64,000 bases of DNA from Moraxella macacae 0408225 (GCF_000320365.1 NZ_ANIN01000002.1:62001-126000); one strand, 5' to 3'; positions 30,400 to 41,324 are shown, counted from the stretch's first letter. Program-made: numbers and translations. The notes: a model not told the origin generated them from the sequence alone.

Positions 30400-32202
30400 T
30401 TAATCAGCTTTTTTCTCTTTTTCACGCACACGAATGCCTAATTCGCGTAATTGTTTGTTATCCACTTGGGCAGGGGCTTCGGTGAGTGGACAATCGGCGG
30501 TTTTGGTCTTAGGAAAAGCGATGACGTCGCGGATAGAGCTTGCTCCTGTCATTAACATAACCAAACGGTCAAGGCCAAATGCCAAACCTCCGTGTGGCGG
30601 TGCACCGTATTTTAACGCATTTAGTAAGAATGAAAATTTTTCTTCGGCTTCTGATTCATCAATACCTAAGGCCTCAAACACGGCTTTTTGCATGTCTAAT
30701 GTATTGATACGAAGTGATCCGCCTCCGATTTCTGTACCGTTTAATACCATGTCATAAGCAACAGAAAGGGCGGTTGCTGGGCTGTTTTTCATTTCTGCAA
30801 CGCTGCCTTTTGGCTTGGTAAAGGGGTGATGTACCGAAGTCCATTTACCATCATCGGTTTCTTCAAACATCGGAAAATCAACCACCCAAAGCGGTGCCCA
30901 TGCACAAGTTGCCATGTTTAAATCATGGCCAATTTTGACACGCAATGCCCCCATCGCATCATTGACGATTTTGGCTTTATCCGCTCCAAAGAAAATAATA
31001 TCACCTGTTTTGGCTTCGGTGCGTTTTATCAATTCTACCAATACGTCATCAGTCATGTTTTTGATAATCGGAGATTGTAAGCCTGACTCTTTATCCACGC
31101 CGTTGTTGATATTGCTTGCATCATTGACTTTGATGTAGGCTAAGCCTTTTGCTCCATAAATGCCAACAAATTTGGTGTATTCATCAATTTGTTTGCGAGT
31201 TAGTTCGCTGCCATTTGGTACACGCAAGGCAACCACACGCCCTTTTGGATCATTGGCAGGGGCTGAAAAAACTTTAAATTCCACGTTTTGCATGATGTCA
31301 GCGACGTCAATCAGTTTCATAGGAATGCGTAAATCAGGCTTATCAGAGGCATAATCACGCATAGCCTCTGCATAAGGCATACGTTGGAATTTGTCAAATG
31401 TTACCCCCAACAACTCATCAAAAAGTTTAACCGTCATGCCCTCCATCAGATCCATGATGTCATTGTCATCAAGAAATGAGGTTTCGATGTCAATTTGGGT
31501 GAATTCTGGTTGACGGTCAGCACGCAAATCCTCATCACGAAAACATTTGGCAATTTGGTAATATCGGTCAATGCCACCCACCATTAACAATTGCTTAAAC
31601 AATTGTGGTGATTGGGGCAGAGCGTAAAAATCACCATTGGATACACGGCTAGGCACAAGATAATCACGCGCACCTTCAGGAGTGGCACGGGTTAAAATGG
31701 GGGTTTCTACGTCCAAAAAACCATGATCGTCAAGGTAATTACGGATTAAAGTTGTTACTTTTGAGCGAAAACGCAAACGTTCAAGCATTTCAGGACGGCG
31801 AATGTCTAAGAAACGATATTTTAAGCGAATGTCTTCAGAAACGGTAATAAAATCATCGTTTAAAGGAAAAGGTGGGGTTTCAGATTCAGCGACAATGCTG
31901 ATTTTTTCGGCAACCAATTCAATTTTACCACTTTTGTGATCAAGGTTAAACGCACTTTCATCACGCATACGCACTTTGCCTGTGATTTGCAAGATGTACT
32001 CGTTACGCATTTTGCCTGCTGCTTCGTAAAGGGCAGGATCATCTTCTTTTTCAACAATAACTTGAAGCAATCCATCGCGATCGCGTAAATCAAAAAAGAT
32101 AACATGACTGTGATCGCGACGGCGATGCACCCAGCCTACAGTGGTAACGGTTTGTCCTACAAGCTCTTCGGTAATACTACCGCAATAATGTGTACGCATC
32201 AT
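30400..32202 (-). CDS. aspS: Aspartyl-tRNA synthetase
   Basis: [31 protein letters not shown]; class II motifs; [27 protein letters not shown]. Confidence 0.97.
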   Translation of the reverse strand: MMRTHYCGSITEELVGQTVTTVGWVHRRRDHSHVIFFDLRDRDGLLQVIVEKEDDPALYEAAGKMRNEYILQITGKVRMRDESAFNLDHKSGKIELVAEKISIVAESETPPFPLNDDFITVSEDIRLKYRFLDIRRPEMLERLRFRSKVTTLIRNYLDDHGFLDVETPILTRATPEGARDYLVPSRVSNGDFYALPQSPQLFKQLLMVGGIDRYYQIAKCFRDEDLRADRQPEFTQIDIETSFLDDNDIMDLMEGMTVKLFDELLGVTFDKFQRMPYAEAMRDYASDKPDLRIPMKLIDVADIMQNVEFKVFSAPANDPKGRVVALRVPNGSELTRKQIDEYTKFVGIYGAKGLAYIKVNDASNINNGVDKESGLQSPIIKNMTDDVLVELIKRTEAKTGDIIFFGADKAKIVNDAMGALRVKIGHDLNMATCAWAPLWVVDFPMFEETDDGKWTSVHHPFTKPKGSVAEMKNSPATALSVAYDMVLNGTEIGGGSLRINTLDMQKAVFEALGIDESEAEEKFSFLLNALKYGAPPHGGLAFGLDRLVMLMTGASSIRDVIAFPKTKTADCPLTEAPAQVDNKQLRELGIRVREKEKKAD

Positions 32203-32378
32203 GAATATTAATCCAAAAAAATAAAGAAAAATTAAACGTGTATTATGCCTTTTTTGGGTGGCTTGTGCAAGTTTTAATCCAATTGGCTTGTTAAAAACCA
32301 AAAAATAAAAAACAGCTGATGATTGAAATAAAAAAAATCGTCGTTATTATAAAGAATATTTTTGATAAATTTAACAGC

Positions 32379-32462
32379 ATTTAACAACCAATATTTAACA
32401 ACCAATATTTAACAACAAGCATTTAGTACTAAACATTTAACAACAAACATTGAACAACAAAA
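32379..32462. repeat. 14-bp degenerate tandem repeat x6 (consensus atttaacaacaaac/ccaat)
   Basis: Six contiguous 14-bp units immediately upstream of sohB; first two identical. Confidence 0.9.
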
Positions 32463-32473
32463 CAGGAATAAAC

Positions 32474-33445
32474 ATGCTATTTCAATCGCAAAAACAACCA
32501 ACTGAACTTAAAATCACCCATTTAAACAAAGTGCAAAATCAGCACAAACAGCAACTGATGTTAGAAATTGCCAATAAAAAAGCAGTTAAACAATTTGTTA
32601 AACAAATCTTAAAAGACACAGCAAAACTTGCCAAAAATAAAGACAAACCTAATAATGTGTATGTGCTTGATTTTCATGGTGATATTAAGGCGAGTGACAC
32701 ACAACAACTGCGCGAAGAAATTAGCGTGATTTTATCCACAGCCAATCAGGGTGATGAGGTTGTGGTTCGCTTGGAGTCGCCGGGCGGTATGGTGCATGGT
32801 TATGGATTGGCGGCCGCCCAGTTGGCTAGAATTAAAGAAGCAGGGTTGTACCTAACTGTATGCGTGGATAAGGTTGCAGCCAGTGGCGGTTATATGATGG
32901 CGTGCGTGGCTGACAAAATTGTGTGTGCTCCGTTTGCGGTGGTAGGTTCTATCGGTGTTGTGGCGCAAGTGCCAAATTTTTATGATTTTTTACAAAAACA
33001 CGATGTGGATATGAATGTGTTTACCGCGGGTAAATACAAACGCACCGTAACTGTTTTTGGTAAAAATGATGCCGAAGATAAACAAAAATTTCAACAAGAA
33101 TTGGAACAAACTCACCAACTATTCCAAGATTTTGTTACCAAATACCGCCCACAGCTTGAACTTGACAAAGTTGCTACAGGCGAAACGTGGTATGGTGAAG
33201 ATGCCATTGGGCTAAAATTGGTGGATAAATTACAAACATCGGACAGTTATTTGTTAGATTTGCTAAAAAATCACCAAGTCTATGCTTTACATACGCGTAA
33301 AAAACCAACCCTTGCAGAAAAACTAGGTTTTGCTCAAGTTAGCCAAAATTTGTTAAAAACAGCCGTAGATACCGCAGTGGATAAAATGCCAGATGTGTTG
33401 GCAACATTAGAAAACAGCAAATTGCCAATGTTTAAAGCCAAATAG
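32474..33445 (+). CDS. sohB: S49 family protease SohB-like
   Basis: VYVLDFHGDIKASDTQQLREEI, VRLESPGGMVHGYGLAAAQL, KVAASGGYMMACVADKI. Confidence 0.88.
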   Translation: MLFQSQKQPTELKITHLNKVQNQHKQQLMLEIANKKAVKQFVKQILKDTAKLAKNKDKPNNVYVLDFHGDIKASDTQQLREEISVILSTANQGDEVVVRLESPGGMVHGYGLAAAQLARIKEAGLYLTVCVDKVAASGGYMMACVADKIVCAPFAVVGSIGVVAQVPNFYDFLQKHDVDMNVFTAGKYKRTVTVFGKNDAEDKQKFQQELEQTHQLFQDFVTKYRPQLELDKVATGETWYGEDAIGLKLVDKLQTSDSYLLDLLKNHQVYALHTRKKPTLAEKLGFAQVSQNLLKTAVDTAVDKMPDVLATLENSKLPMFKAK

Positions 33446-33485
33446 TTGCTTAAAGCCAAATAATTGCTTAAAGCTAAATACTTGC
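33432..33485. repeat. 18-bp tandem repeat x3 spanning the sohB stop codon
   Basis: ttaaagccaaatagttgc / ttaaagccaaataattgc / ttaaagctaaatacttgc. Confidence 0.95.
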
Positions 33486-33504
33486 AAAAAAGTGTTGCTT
33501 AAAA

Positions 33505-33536
33505 AAATAAACCGTTAATGTGATAACGGTTTATTT
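33505..33536. terminator. Terminator between convergent sohB and desaturase
   Basis: AAATAAACCGTTA...TAACGGTTTATTT. Confidence 0.8.
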
Positions 33537-33557
33537 TAGTTTTGGTAAAATGTTTGG

Positions 33558-34736
33558 TTAAGCGTTTTTCATTTTTCCTGTATTCCAATGACTTAGTGCT
33601 CGTTCTACTTGGGTGCTATGCCACTTGAGTTTTTGTTCAATTTGCAAAAATTGTTCTTTTAATTTTTCATCTGCTTCGTGTAAGCGTTGGGCAAATTCGG
33701 TTTTTTTCAGTTCAATTGCTTGAGTTTTTAGATTTTGCCATTCTAGTAAGGTTTGTTTGAAGGCTTGTTGTTCTTGTTGAATTTTTTCTTTAAATAATTG
33801 AAATTCAGTGGTTAGGTTGCCTTTAAAATTATCAATTTGGCTTTGTGCCTGTTTAAAGCGCATTTCAGCTTGGGCGTGCTGGATAGCCACTTCAGGTACG
33901 CGTTTTAATTCCTTTGCCAAACCAACTTTTGACAATCCGTAAATAATCCATTTGGTCGGATCGTATTGCCACCATTTAACGCCATTGCGGTAATCGTATT
34001 GGAAATAGTGGTGATAATTGTGATAACCCTCGCCCCAGGTAAAAATTGCCAAAATCGCATTGTCGCGTGCGGTATTGCTATCAGTGTACGGTCGTGTACC
34101 AAACATATGACACAGTGAATTGATAAAAAAGGTAAAATGATGACTTAATACCAAACGCAATAAACCTGCTAAAATCAACGCACCAACCACATCTCCAACC
34201 AACCAACCAAGCAACATCGGAATACCAAAGTTGGCAAGCACTGTCCAAAATCCGTAATATTTGTGTTGAATTTGCAATACTTTATCAGCAGTTAAATCAG
34301 GAATGTTTTTGTAATCAAACTGTCCGCTTGGATAATTGCGTAGCATCCAACCCAAATGCGAAAACCAAAAACCACGCTTGGCAGAGTAAGGATCTTGCTC
34401 GGTATCATCTACATGGCGGTGATGCATGCGATGTCCTGAACACCAATCAAACACCGAACTTTGCATACTAAACGTACCGCCAATTAGCCAAAACCACTTT
34501 ACCAAAGGGTGCGCTTGATACGAGCGATGTGCCCATAAGCGGTGATAGCCCGCGGTAATGCTAAGGCCTGACCATGCCATACAAAATCCAAACACTGCCC
34601 ATACTTGCCAACTTATGCTATGAGTCCATAGATAATACGGCACTAAAAATAATGCCACGATCGGTGTACTAATCAGCACAATCGCAGGCACCCAATTAAT
34701 CGGTGCATGATCAAAATCAGAATGGGAGTGAGTCAT
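33558..34736 (-). CDS. Acyl-CoA/fatty acid desaturase with C-terminal coiled-coil extension
   Basis: Histidine boxes HRLWAH, HRMHHRHVD, HNYHH; Lys/Glu/Gln-rich C-terminal ~100 aa. Confidence 0.85.
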   Translation of the reverse strand: MTHSHSDFDHAPINWVPAIVLISTPIVALFLVPYYLWTHSISWQVWAVFGFCMAWSGLSITAGYHRLWAHRSYQAHPLVKWFWLIGGTFSMQSSVFDWCSGHRMHHRHVDDTEQDPYSAKRGFWFSHLGWMLRNYPSGQFDYKNIPDLTADKVLQIQHKYYGFWTVLANFGIPMLLGWLVGDVVGALILAGLLRLVLSHHFTFFINSLCHMFGTRPYTDSNTARDNAILAIFTWGEGYHNYHHYFQYDYRNGVKWWQYDPTKWIIYGLSKVGLAKELKRVPEVAIQHAQAEMRFKQAQSQIDNFKGNLTTEFQLFKEKIQQEQQAFKQTLLEWQNLKTQAIELKKTEFAQRLHEADEKLKEQFLQIEQKLKWHSTQVERALSHWNTGKMKNA

Positions 34737-35018
34737 AAAATTGCCCTAAATTGAATGTATTGGGTAAAAAACAATGTATTGGATAAAAAAGTGTACAACG
34801 GTTAAACTTGCCTTTGCATTTTACCCTAAAAACTACAAAAAGTGAATAACTGTAAACTTAAATTTTGTAAAAATTTCAACAATTAATTTCAACAATCAAC
34901 TGGCTTAACAAAAAATTACAATCTAACATTCCAAACTTAGTGGCGAATTGTGTGTGAAATTGCTAAACTTAGCCATTTTTTAGCATTTTTGCCAAATTTT
35001 TTGCTAAACTTGAGATGA

Positions 35019-36758
35019 TTGACTGTGAATAAACTTAGCCCAATGATGCAACCGCGCCTATTTTTGCCAATTTTATTCACATTTTTTTTGCCAATATTGG
35101 TTCTTTTGCCAGTGTTAAGTGCTTGTCAGCCCTTGCCAAAACAGCCGCATTTAAGCGTTTCAACGGCACTGACTTTAACGCCAACCAAGAATAAACAGCC
35201 AAACAATCAACACTTGTTAACTAAAATTAGCAATACCAAACCCAATCATTCAGAGCTTTCAGGTTATTATCCGATCATCACCAGTCGCGATGCGCTGGCC
35301 TCGCGCAGTTTGCTTACAAACTATGCCAAGCACAGCATTGACATTCAATACTATATTTGGAATAACGATGAAGCAGGGCAGTTGATGTTAAAACAACTGT
35401 ACGATGTGGCAAATCGTGGGGTAAAGGTGCGTTTGTTGCTCGATGATTTAAATACCGATGGCAAACTTGACCAACTGTTGTTGGCTTTTTCTGGGCATCC
35501 GAATATTGCAGTGCGTCTGATTAATCCAAAAATTATCCGTGCTGTACGTCCGATTAATTTTGTGCTTGGTATGCCACGTTATCACCGACGCATGCACAAT
35601 AAAAGCATGACTTTTGACAAACAATTGTCTATTATTGGTGGGCGAAATATTGGCAATGAATATTTACGCAGTGATACGAACAATGAATTTTCTGACCTTG
35701 ATGTGTTGTTGGCAGGCAAAGTGGTTGACAGTATTAGCGAAAGTTTTGAGCGTTATTGGCAATCGGAGATGGCGTATGACATTGAAACTTTGGTTTATCC
35801 GTATAAGATGATGAATACAACCAATCCAAATGCCAAAAATCCAAGCCCTAAGCAACGGTTTTTGGCAAGTTTGGATAAAATTTACCAACCAAAACTTGCC
35901 AACCCATGGCTTACTTCTGCCAAATTTTACCAATTGCCTAATTGTCAACAAAATTGTAGTCCTAACAATGAATTAACCAAACATACGGTAAAAACCGCGG
36001 TTAGTATTGATAAATTATTAATCACAGGCAAATTGCCACTGCGTTGGAAAAAGATTGATTTTTTTGCCGATAACGTTACAAAATTAACCAAAAAAGATGA
36101 CGAGTCGAGCCGTTTGGTTACTCAATTACGCAACACAATTGGCACACCGAAAAAAAAGTTTACCGTCATTTCGTCATATTTTGTGCCGACCAATCAAGGG
36201 GTTGCTGAGCTTAATCAGCTTGTCAATGATGGGGTGAAAGTTACGGTTTTAACCAATTCTTTTGACTCAACCGATGTACCAATTGTGCATACAGGCTATA
36301 GCAAAGCACGTTTGCTTATGCTGCGTGCAGGCGTGCGATTGTATGAACTAAAATCCAGCGCTGATGCTGATTTGCGTATAAAAAAACCAAGTTTGCGCCG
36401 TAACGAAATTAGCACAAGCCTACATACCAAAGCGTTTGCAGTAGATGATCGTTTGGCATTTATTGGTTCTTATAATGTTGATCCGCGATCGGCTCATATT
36501 AACACGGAGCTTGGCGTGGTGATTTATGACAGTGCATTGGCAAAAGCCCTTCATGCAATTTTTGATGATGAACTGCTAAATGTGGCGTATCGTTTGGGTT
36601 TTGGGGCAGATGATCAACTGGTTTGGCAAACTTTAGACGAAGATACGTTGGCGTTGCAAAAAGTTGTTATCACCAAAAATAACGAGCCGCGTTTATCCTT
36701 GGCAAATAACTTATGGATAAGTGTGTTTTCGCTGTTGCCCATTCAGTGGTTGCTGTGA
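35019..36758 (+). CDS. Phospholipase D-family (cardiolipin synthase C-like) lipoprotein
   Basis: Two HKD-type motifs (HNKSMTFDKQLSIIGGRN; HTKAFAVDDRLAFIGSYNVDPRS); lipobox-like LSAC; start codon uncertain (TTG/GTG/ATG). Confidence 0.82.
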   Translation: MTVNKLSPMMQPRLFLPILFTFFLPILVLLPVLSACQPLPKQPHLSVSTALTLTPTKNKQPNNQHLLTKISNTKPNHSELSGYYPIITSRDALASRSLLTNYAKHSIDIQYYIWNNDEAGQLMLKQLYDVANRGVKVRLLLDDLNTDGKLDQLLLAFSGHPNIAVRLINPKIIRAVRPINFVLGMPRYHRRMHNKSMTFDKQLSIIGGRNIGNEYLRSDTNNEFSDLDVLLAGKVVDSISESFERYWQSEMAYDIETLVYPYKMMNTTNPNAKNPSPKQRFLASLDKIYQPKLANPWLTSAKFYQLPNCQQNCSPNNELTKHTVKTAVSIDKLLITGKLPLRWKKIDFFADNVTKLTKKDDESSRLVTQLRNTIGTPKKKFTVISSYFVPTNQGVAELNQLVNDGVKVTVLTNSFDSTDVPIVHTGYSKARLLMLRAGVRLYELKSSADADLRIKKPSLRRNEISTSLHTKAFAVDDRLAFIGSYNVDPRSAHINTELGVVIYDSALAKALHAIFDDELLNVAYRLGFGADDQLVWQTLDEDTLALQKVVITKNNEPRLSLANNLWISVFSLLPIQWLL

Positions 36759-36775
36759 TTGTGGTTGCTGTGATT
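36746..36775. repeat. 15-bp perfect tandem duplication spanning the PLD gene stop codon
   Basis: gtggttgctgtgatt x2; second TGA is in frame. Confidence 0.97.
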
Positions 36776-36909
36776 AATGAAAAATTAACGGTTTTAAAAG
36801 CTAAACTTACTAAATTTAATTTAGTAACCAATTAAATTTAACAAACAATACTTAACAAACAATTAAACTTAACAATAAGTTAAATTAAAACGCATCGGTG
36901 TCAACTATT

Positions 36910-38216
36910 ATGCCATTTTTTTCAAATATCAATGAAGAATTGCGAGTGCTGCATGCTCGTGAACGCCAAATTATTGCATTGGTTGCTTGGGCGGGTTTTT
37001 TTACCTGTTTTAATTTTATTGTGTATTTTTTCTTTTATGATGCAATTGTGCATGCGTTTTTTCCAAAAGACTTAGACAATGACTTAAAAAGTTTTGGTTT
37101 TTTGGCATTGGTGATTGTAGGTTATACATCGCGGCCATTGGGTGGGTTGATATTGGCGGATATTGCTGATCGTTTGGGACGCAAAAAAGTCATGCTATAC
37201 AGTCTGTTTAGTATGACTTTTTCCACGCTTGTGATTGGGCTTATGCCAACTTATGATGTGATTGGGGTTTGGGCAATTGGGCTGTTTGTGTTAATGCGGT
37301 TATTGCAAGGTGTTGGTATTGGTTCGGAGTTGCCAATTTCGTGGGTGTATATGCTTGAGCAAGTACCGCGTTGGCAAACAGGTCTTGCAAGTGGGCTTAT
37401 GATTGCGGTATTGGTGGTGTCTGCATTGGTAGCAAGTATTAGTGCAACGAGCTTATCGGCGGTGCTGACTTTTGAGCAGATGTATCGTTTTGGTTGGCGA
37501 ATACCGTTTATTGTGGGAGCGTTAGGGTCGCTGATTACAGTTTTTTTGCGTTATCGTTTGACTGAAACACCGCTGTGGCTAAATGCCAAACAAAAAGGTG
37601 AGTTGTTGCCAAAACTGCCTGTGTTAAGCGTGTTAAAAAAATACCGTTATGGCTTAACTATGACTTTTGTGCTGTCATGGTTTAGTTCCAGTGTGTATTT
37701 GATTGGGTTTTTATTGTTGCCAAATTTAGCGATAAATTATTTTGATGTGTCAAACAGTGAAATTATGATAGCCAATGGACTGGCGATTTTATTTGCAAGT
37801 CTTGGTGCAGTCATGTTTGGTTATTTATCCGATCGATTAAATGCAGGCAAGGTGTTTGGTGTAGGGTGTTTGTTGCTTGCAATTACGAGCGTGCTGTTTT
37901 TTATCATTTGGCACATATGGGTGATTTTTTGTTGCTTTATTATGTGATATTTGGCTTTTTTATTGGTGTGATTGGGGTTGTACCAAGCATTTGTGTAGGT
38001 TTATTCCCTGCCAAAGTTCGATGTACAGGCATATCGATGGGTTATAATTTGGCCTATGCTGGGACGGGTGTGTTAACGCCGATTATGCTGGGCTTTATGA
38101 TAACCAAATTAACCTTAGCTCCTGCGTTGTATTTGGTATTTTTGTGCATTGGGGGCGTGATTGCATCTATTTTGTTGGCAAATTTGCATGGATTGTATCG
38201 TATGGAAAACAAGTAA
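36910..38216 (+). pseudogene. MFS metabolite:H+ symporter-like gene, apparently split by a frameshift
   Basis: Frame 1 (to 37947) and overlapping frame (37866-38216) together give a continuous MFS protein; shift near 37890-37935, which has two T6 runs. Confidence 0.7.
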
Positions 38217-38246
38217 CTTATCAAACAACAAACTTATCAAACAACA
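38215..38246. repeat. 16-bp tandem duplication at the MFS stop codon
   Basis: aacttatcaaacaaca x2, perfect. Confidence 0.95.
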
Positions 38247-38617
38247 AACAAGGCAGCAATGATCAATGTAAAAATAAGTTAAAAAATTGTAATAATTATC
38301 CTTAAATTTTAGATAAAATTTTATTATTTATCAATTTGGTTGTTGATTTGTTAAAACACACTCGTTACAATATAAAACAATCTAAATTGAACAAATTTGC
38401 GTTTTTTGATATAGACATGGATTAGGTCTTGATGGATACGCATCTACCCCAAATGATGGCTAAATTTGCTAGGAGCATTTAGTGTTGTTTGGTAAAAATC
38501 ATACAACAAAAACGGATTGCCCTAAAACGCGGTTTTGTTTTGTTAAAAATCTCACCATGATTGGTATTAAAAGATTGGTATTAAAATTAATTCTTAGTTA
38601 TTACAAGCGAGTTCCTT

Positions 38618-39658
38618 ATGAAAACATTGCTAAAAAAAACGTTGGGCGTAGGTGCTTTGGTTGCAGGTTTGGTTGCTGCTGGTGCAAGTCATGCAGAATT
38701 GTCGCTACAATCAGGACAAGCAAAAATCAGTTGGGGCGGTCAAGACAGCTTGGATCAAGCCAAAGCAGTCATGTATCACAATAGCAGCTTGGCAACCACC
38801 ACCCGCACTGTTCAAACCATCACCACACAGCCTTCCTCTAACAATCAATACAATTCTACCAACTTAGACAACGCCAATTGGAACAATCCAAGCAACTACT
38901 ACTATGCCAATTCAGCAGGAGCATTGGTATTGGACGCATTGACAGGGCAGGTTATTTATGAAAAAAATGCCGATATTGCACGCCCAATTGCATCTATCAC
39001 CAAGGTAATGACCGCACTTGTGGTATCAGAATCCAGAGCGGGCATGGACGATATTTTAACCATTGATTGGCTAGATTTTAAAACCCCAAAAAAATCAAAC
39101 AGCGATCGCTTAAAAGTTGGCGATCAATTAAACCGTGCTGAAATGCTGCTGATGATGTTGATGAAGTCAGAAAACCCTGCGGCTAAAGCTTTGGCACGTA
39201 CCGATCCTTTTGGTTATGATGGTTTTATGAATAAAATGAACCAAAAAGCCCGTGAGCTTGGTATGACTCAAACCGTATTTTATGATCCATCAGGGCTTGA
39301 TGCTCGTAACGTAGCATCACCACGCGATTTGGCAATTTTGGCACGTCATGCATACAAACATAATTTGATTAGCCAGTTTAGCACCACGCCAAACCGTGAA
39401 TTTTATGTAAACAATACCGCATCGGGTTTTCGCAGCATTGCAGCACGCAGTACCAATTATATGGTGCGTGATGGCTTGTATAATATTGGTTTTTCTAAAA
39501 CGGGTTTTATTCGCGAAGCGGGCAACTGTGTGATGTTTGAAACAACGGTAAATGGACGTCCATCAATTGTGGTATTGCTTGGTGCACCGGATTCAAAAAC
39601 CCGTTGGCAAGATGCAGAAAACATCATAGCAAACTTAAGCATGCGTCGTTTTACTTAA
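38618..39658 (+). CDS. pbpG: D-alanyl-D-alanine endopeptidase (PBP7-type)
   Basis: SITKVMTALV (SxxK), DPSGLDARN, KTGFIREAGNC. Confidence 0.88.
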   Translation: MKTLLKKTLGVGALVAGLVAAGASHAELSLQSGQAKISWGGQDSLDQAKAVMYHNSSLATTTRTVQTITTQPSSNNQYNSTNLDNANWNNPSNYYYANSAGALVLDALTGQVIYEKNADIARPIASITKVMTALVVSESRAGMDDILTIDWLDFKTPKKSNSDRLKVGDQLNRAEMLLMMLMKSENPAAKALARTDPFGYDGFMNKMNQKARELGMTQTVFYDPSGLDARNVASPRDLAILARHAYKHNLISQFSTTPNREFYVNNTASGFRSIAARSTNYMVRDGLYNIGFSKTGFIREAGNCVMFETTVNGRPSIVVLLGAPDSKTRWQDAENIIANLSMRRFT

Positions 39659-39683
39659 ATTTTAATTGCTTAAATTTTAATTG
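39654..39683. repeat. 15-bp perfect tandem duplication spanning the pbpG stop codon
   Basis: cttaaattttaattg x2; second TAA in frame. Confidence 0.97.
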
Positions 39684-39736
39684 ATTGATCCAACAAGTCA
39701 AAAATAGCTTAACTGTAAATGTAAAACTATAAATGT

Positions 39737-39764
39737 AAAAACCCCTTAATTACAAGGGGTTTTT
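39737..39764. terminator. Bidirectional terminator between pbpG and gdhA
   Basis: AAAAACCCCTT-AATTAC-AAGGGGTTTTT. Confidence 0.92.
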
Positions 39765-39786
39765 GTGCGATCATCTGATTGTTAAA

Positions 39787-41118
39787 TTACAATGTACCAT
39801 AATTTACCAAGGCATCGGCAACACGGCTAAAGCCTGCGATGTTTGCACCTTTTTTATAGTCAATTTGACCGTCATCAGTTTTGCCATACTGTACACAGGC
39901 TTCATGAATATTTTTCATGGTGTCTTGTAATTGGTGATCCAGTTGTGCAAATGTGCTGTACTGGCGCACTGAATTTTGCGACATTTCCAACCCAGAAACC
40001 GCCACGCCCCCTGCGTTTGATGCTTTACCAGGGGCGTATTTCACCCCATTTTTTTGGAAGATGCCAATTGCATCGGCATCGCTTGGCATGTTTGCTCCTT
40101 CAGCAACGTATTTCACCCCATTTTTTACCAAGTTTTTTGCATCATCGCCGTTAATTTCATTTTGAGTGGCACAAGGCAAAGCTATGTCTGCTTTGATATG
40201 CCAAGGACGAGAGCTTTCAATCCACTCACCACCAAAGGCTTTTACATAATCTTTTAGTGCTTTACGATTGGCTTTTTGTTCAATAACCCAGTCTATTTTT
40301 TCTTGAGTTAAGCCGTTTTTGTCATATAGCGTACCGGTTGAATCTGATAGGGTAACCACGATACCGCCCAGTTCGGTAACTTTTTTGGCTGCGTAGGTTG
40401 CCACATTGCCCGCCCCAGAGATAAGCACGGTTTTGCCTGTTAAGCAGTCATTGTCAGTTTTTAGCATGTTGTCTAGAAAATACACAAGGCCGTAACCGGT
40501 TGCTTCGGTGCGGATAAGACTACCACCATGACCTACACCTTTGCCTGTTAGCACGCCTGTCCATTCGCGAGTTAGGTTTTTGTACATAGCAAACATGTAG
40601 TTAATTTCACGTCCGCCCACACCGATATCACCTGCAGGAACATCTGTGTCCGATCCGATAAACGGAGCGAGTTCACGCATAAACGCATAGCAAAAGCGGC
40701 GAATTTCACTGTCGGATTTGCCTTTTGGATCAAAATCAGAACCGCCTTTTGCACCGCCCATTGGCAAACCTGTTAAGGCATTTTTAAAAATTTGCTCAAA
40801 TCCTAAAAATTTTAACACCGATGGATTAACGGTTGGGTGAAAACGCAAGCCACCTTTATAAGGCCCTAACGCATTGTTAAACTGCACGCGCCACCCACGG
40901 TTGACTTGTACATTGCCCTTGTCATCTTCCCAGTTTACCCGAAAACTAAACACGCGATCGGGTTCTGTGATACGGCTTAACACGTTAACGGCTTGGTATT
41001 TGTCATGATTGTCATACATAGCGGCGATGTCTTCTAATAATTCTTCTACCGCTTGGATAAATTCAGGTTCATGGGCGTATTTTTTTTTAAGATTTTCTAA
41101 TACTTGATTGCTTTTCAT
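39787..41118 (-). CDS. gdhA: NADP-specific glutamate dehydrogenase
   Basis: GPYKGGLRFHPTVN, GLPMGGAKGGSDFDPKGKSD, GVGGREINYMF. Confidence 0.96.
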   Translation of the reverse strand: MKSNQVLENLKKKYAHEPEFIQAVEELLEDIAAMYDNHDKYQAVNVLSRITEPDRVFSFRVNWEDDKGNVQVNRGWRVQFNNALGPYKGGLRFHPTVNPSVLKFLGFEQIFKNALTGLPMGGAKGGSDFDPKGKSDSEIRRFCYAFMRELAPFIGSDTDVPAGDIGVGGREINYMFAMYKNLTREWTGVLTGKGVGHGGSLIRTEATGYGLVYFLDNMLKTDNDCLTGKTVLISGAGNVATYAAKKVTELGGIVVTLSDSTGTLYDKNGLTQEKIDWVIEQKANRKALKDYVKAFGGEWIESSRPWHIKADIALPCATQNEINGDDAKNLVKNGVKYVAEGANMPSDADAIGIFQKNGVKYAPGKASNAGGVAVSGLEMSQNSVRQYSTFAQLDHQLQDTMKNIHEACVQYGKTDDGQIDYKKGANIAGFSRVADALVNYGTL

Positions 41119-41151
41119 AAGTAATCCTTAAAAATAATGGGTTTTTGTAAC

Positions 41152-41193
41152 AACTTATTTTTGATAACTTGTTTTTGACAACTTGTTTTCAAT
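41152..41193. repeat. 14-bp tandem repeat x3 upstream of gdhA
   Basis: aacttatttttgat / aacttgtttttgac / aacttgttttcaat. Confidence 0.9.
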
Positions 41194-41324
41194 GTTGATT
41201 AAGCTTTTGTGTGTTTTTGTGTAAGCCCAATACAATTTTAACAAGGGGAATTGACTATAGCAATTTTTTTTTCATATTACAAAATATTTATTGTTTGTTT
41301 TGTGTTATACAAACAAGCCTATCG

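Noticed and set aside
32379-32462. CRISPR-like array (regular short repeats)
   Set aside because: Units are contiguous 14-bp tandem copies with no spacers; the same applies to the other tandem arrays
37890-37935. Programmed -1 ribosomal frameshift in the MFS gene
   Set aside because: The 0-frame phase of the T6 run does not give a good X XXY YYZ heptamer, and no downstream stimulator is obvious; mutation or sequencing error is simpler
38287-38301. Possible second Fur box (ttgtaataattatcc) upstream of pbpG
   Set aside because: About 11/14 match to the 7-1-7 motif in very AT-rich DNA; too weak compared with 3247-3261
38482-38784. 100-aa ORF upstream of and overlapping pbpG
   Set aside because: Second half is an out-of-frame reading of the pbpG signal peptide region; no RBS
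3792-39110. HIP1-like GCGATCGC octamers (four noticed)
   Set aside because: Too few and without pattern to suggest enrichment
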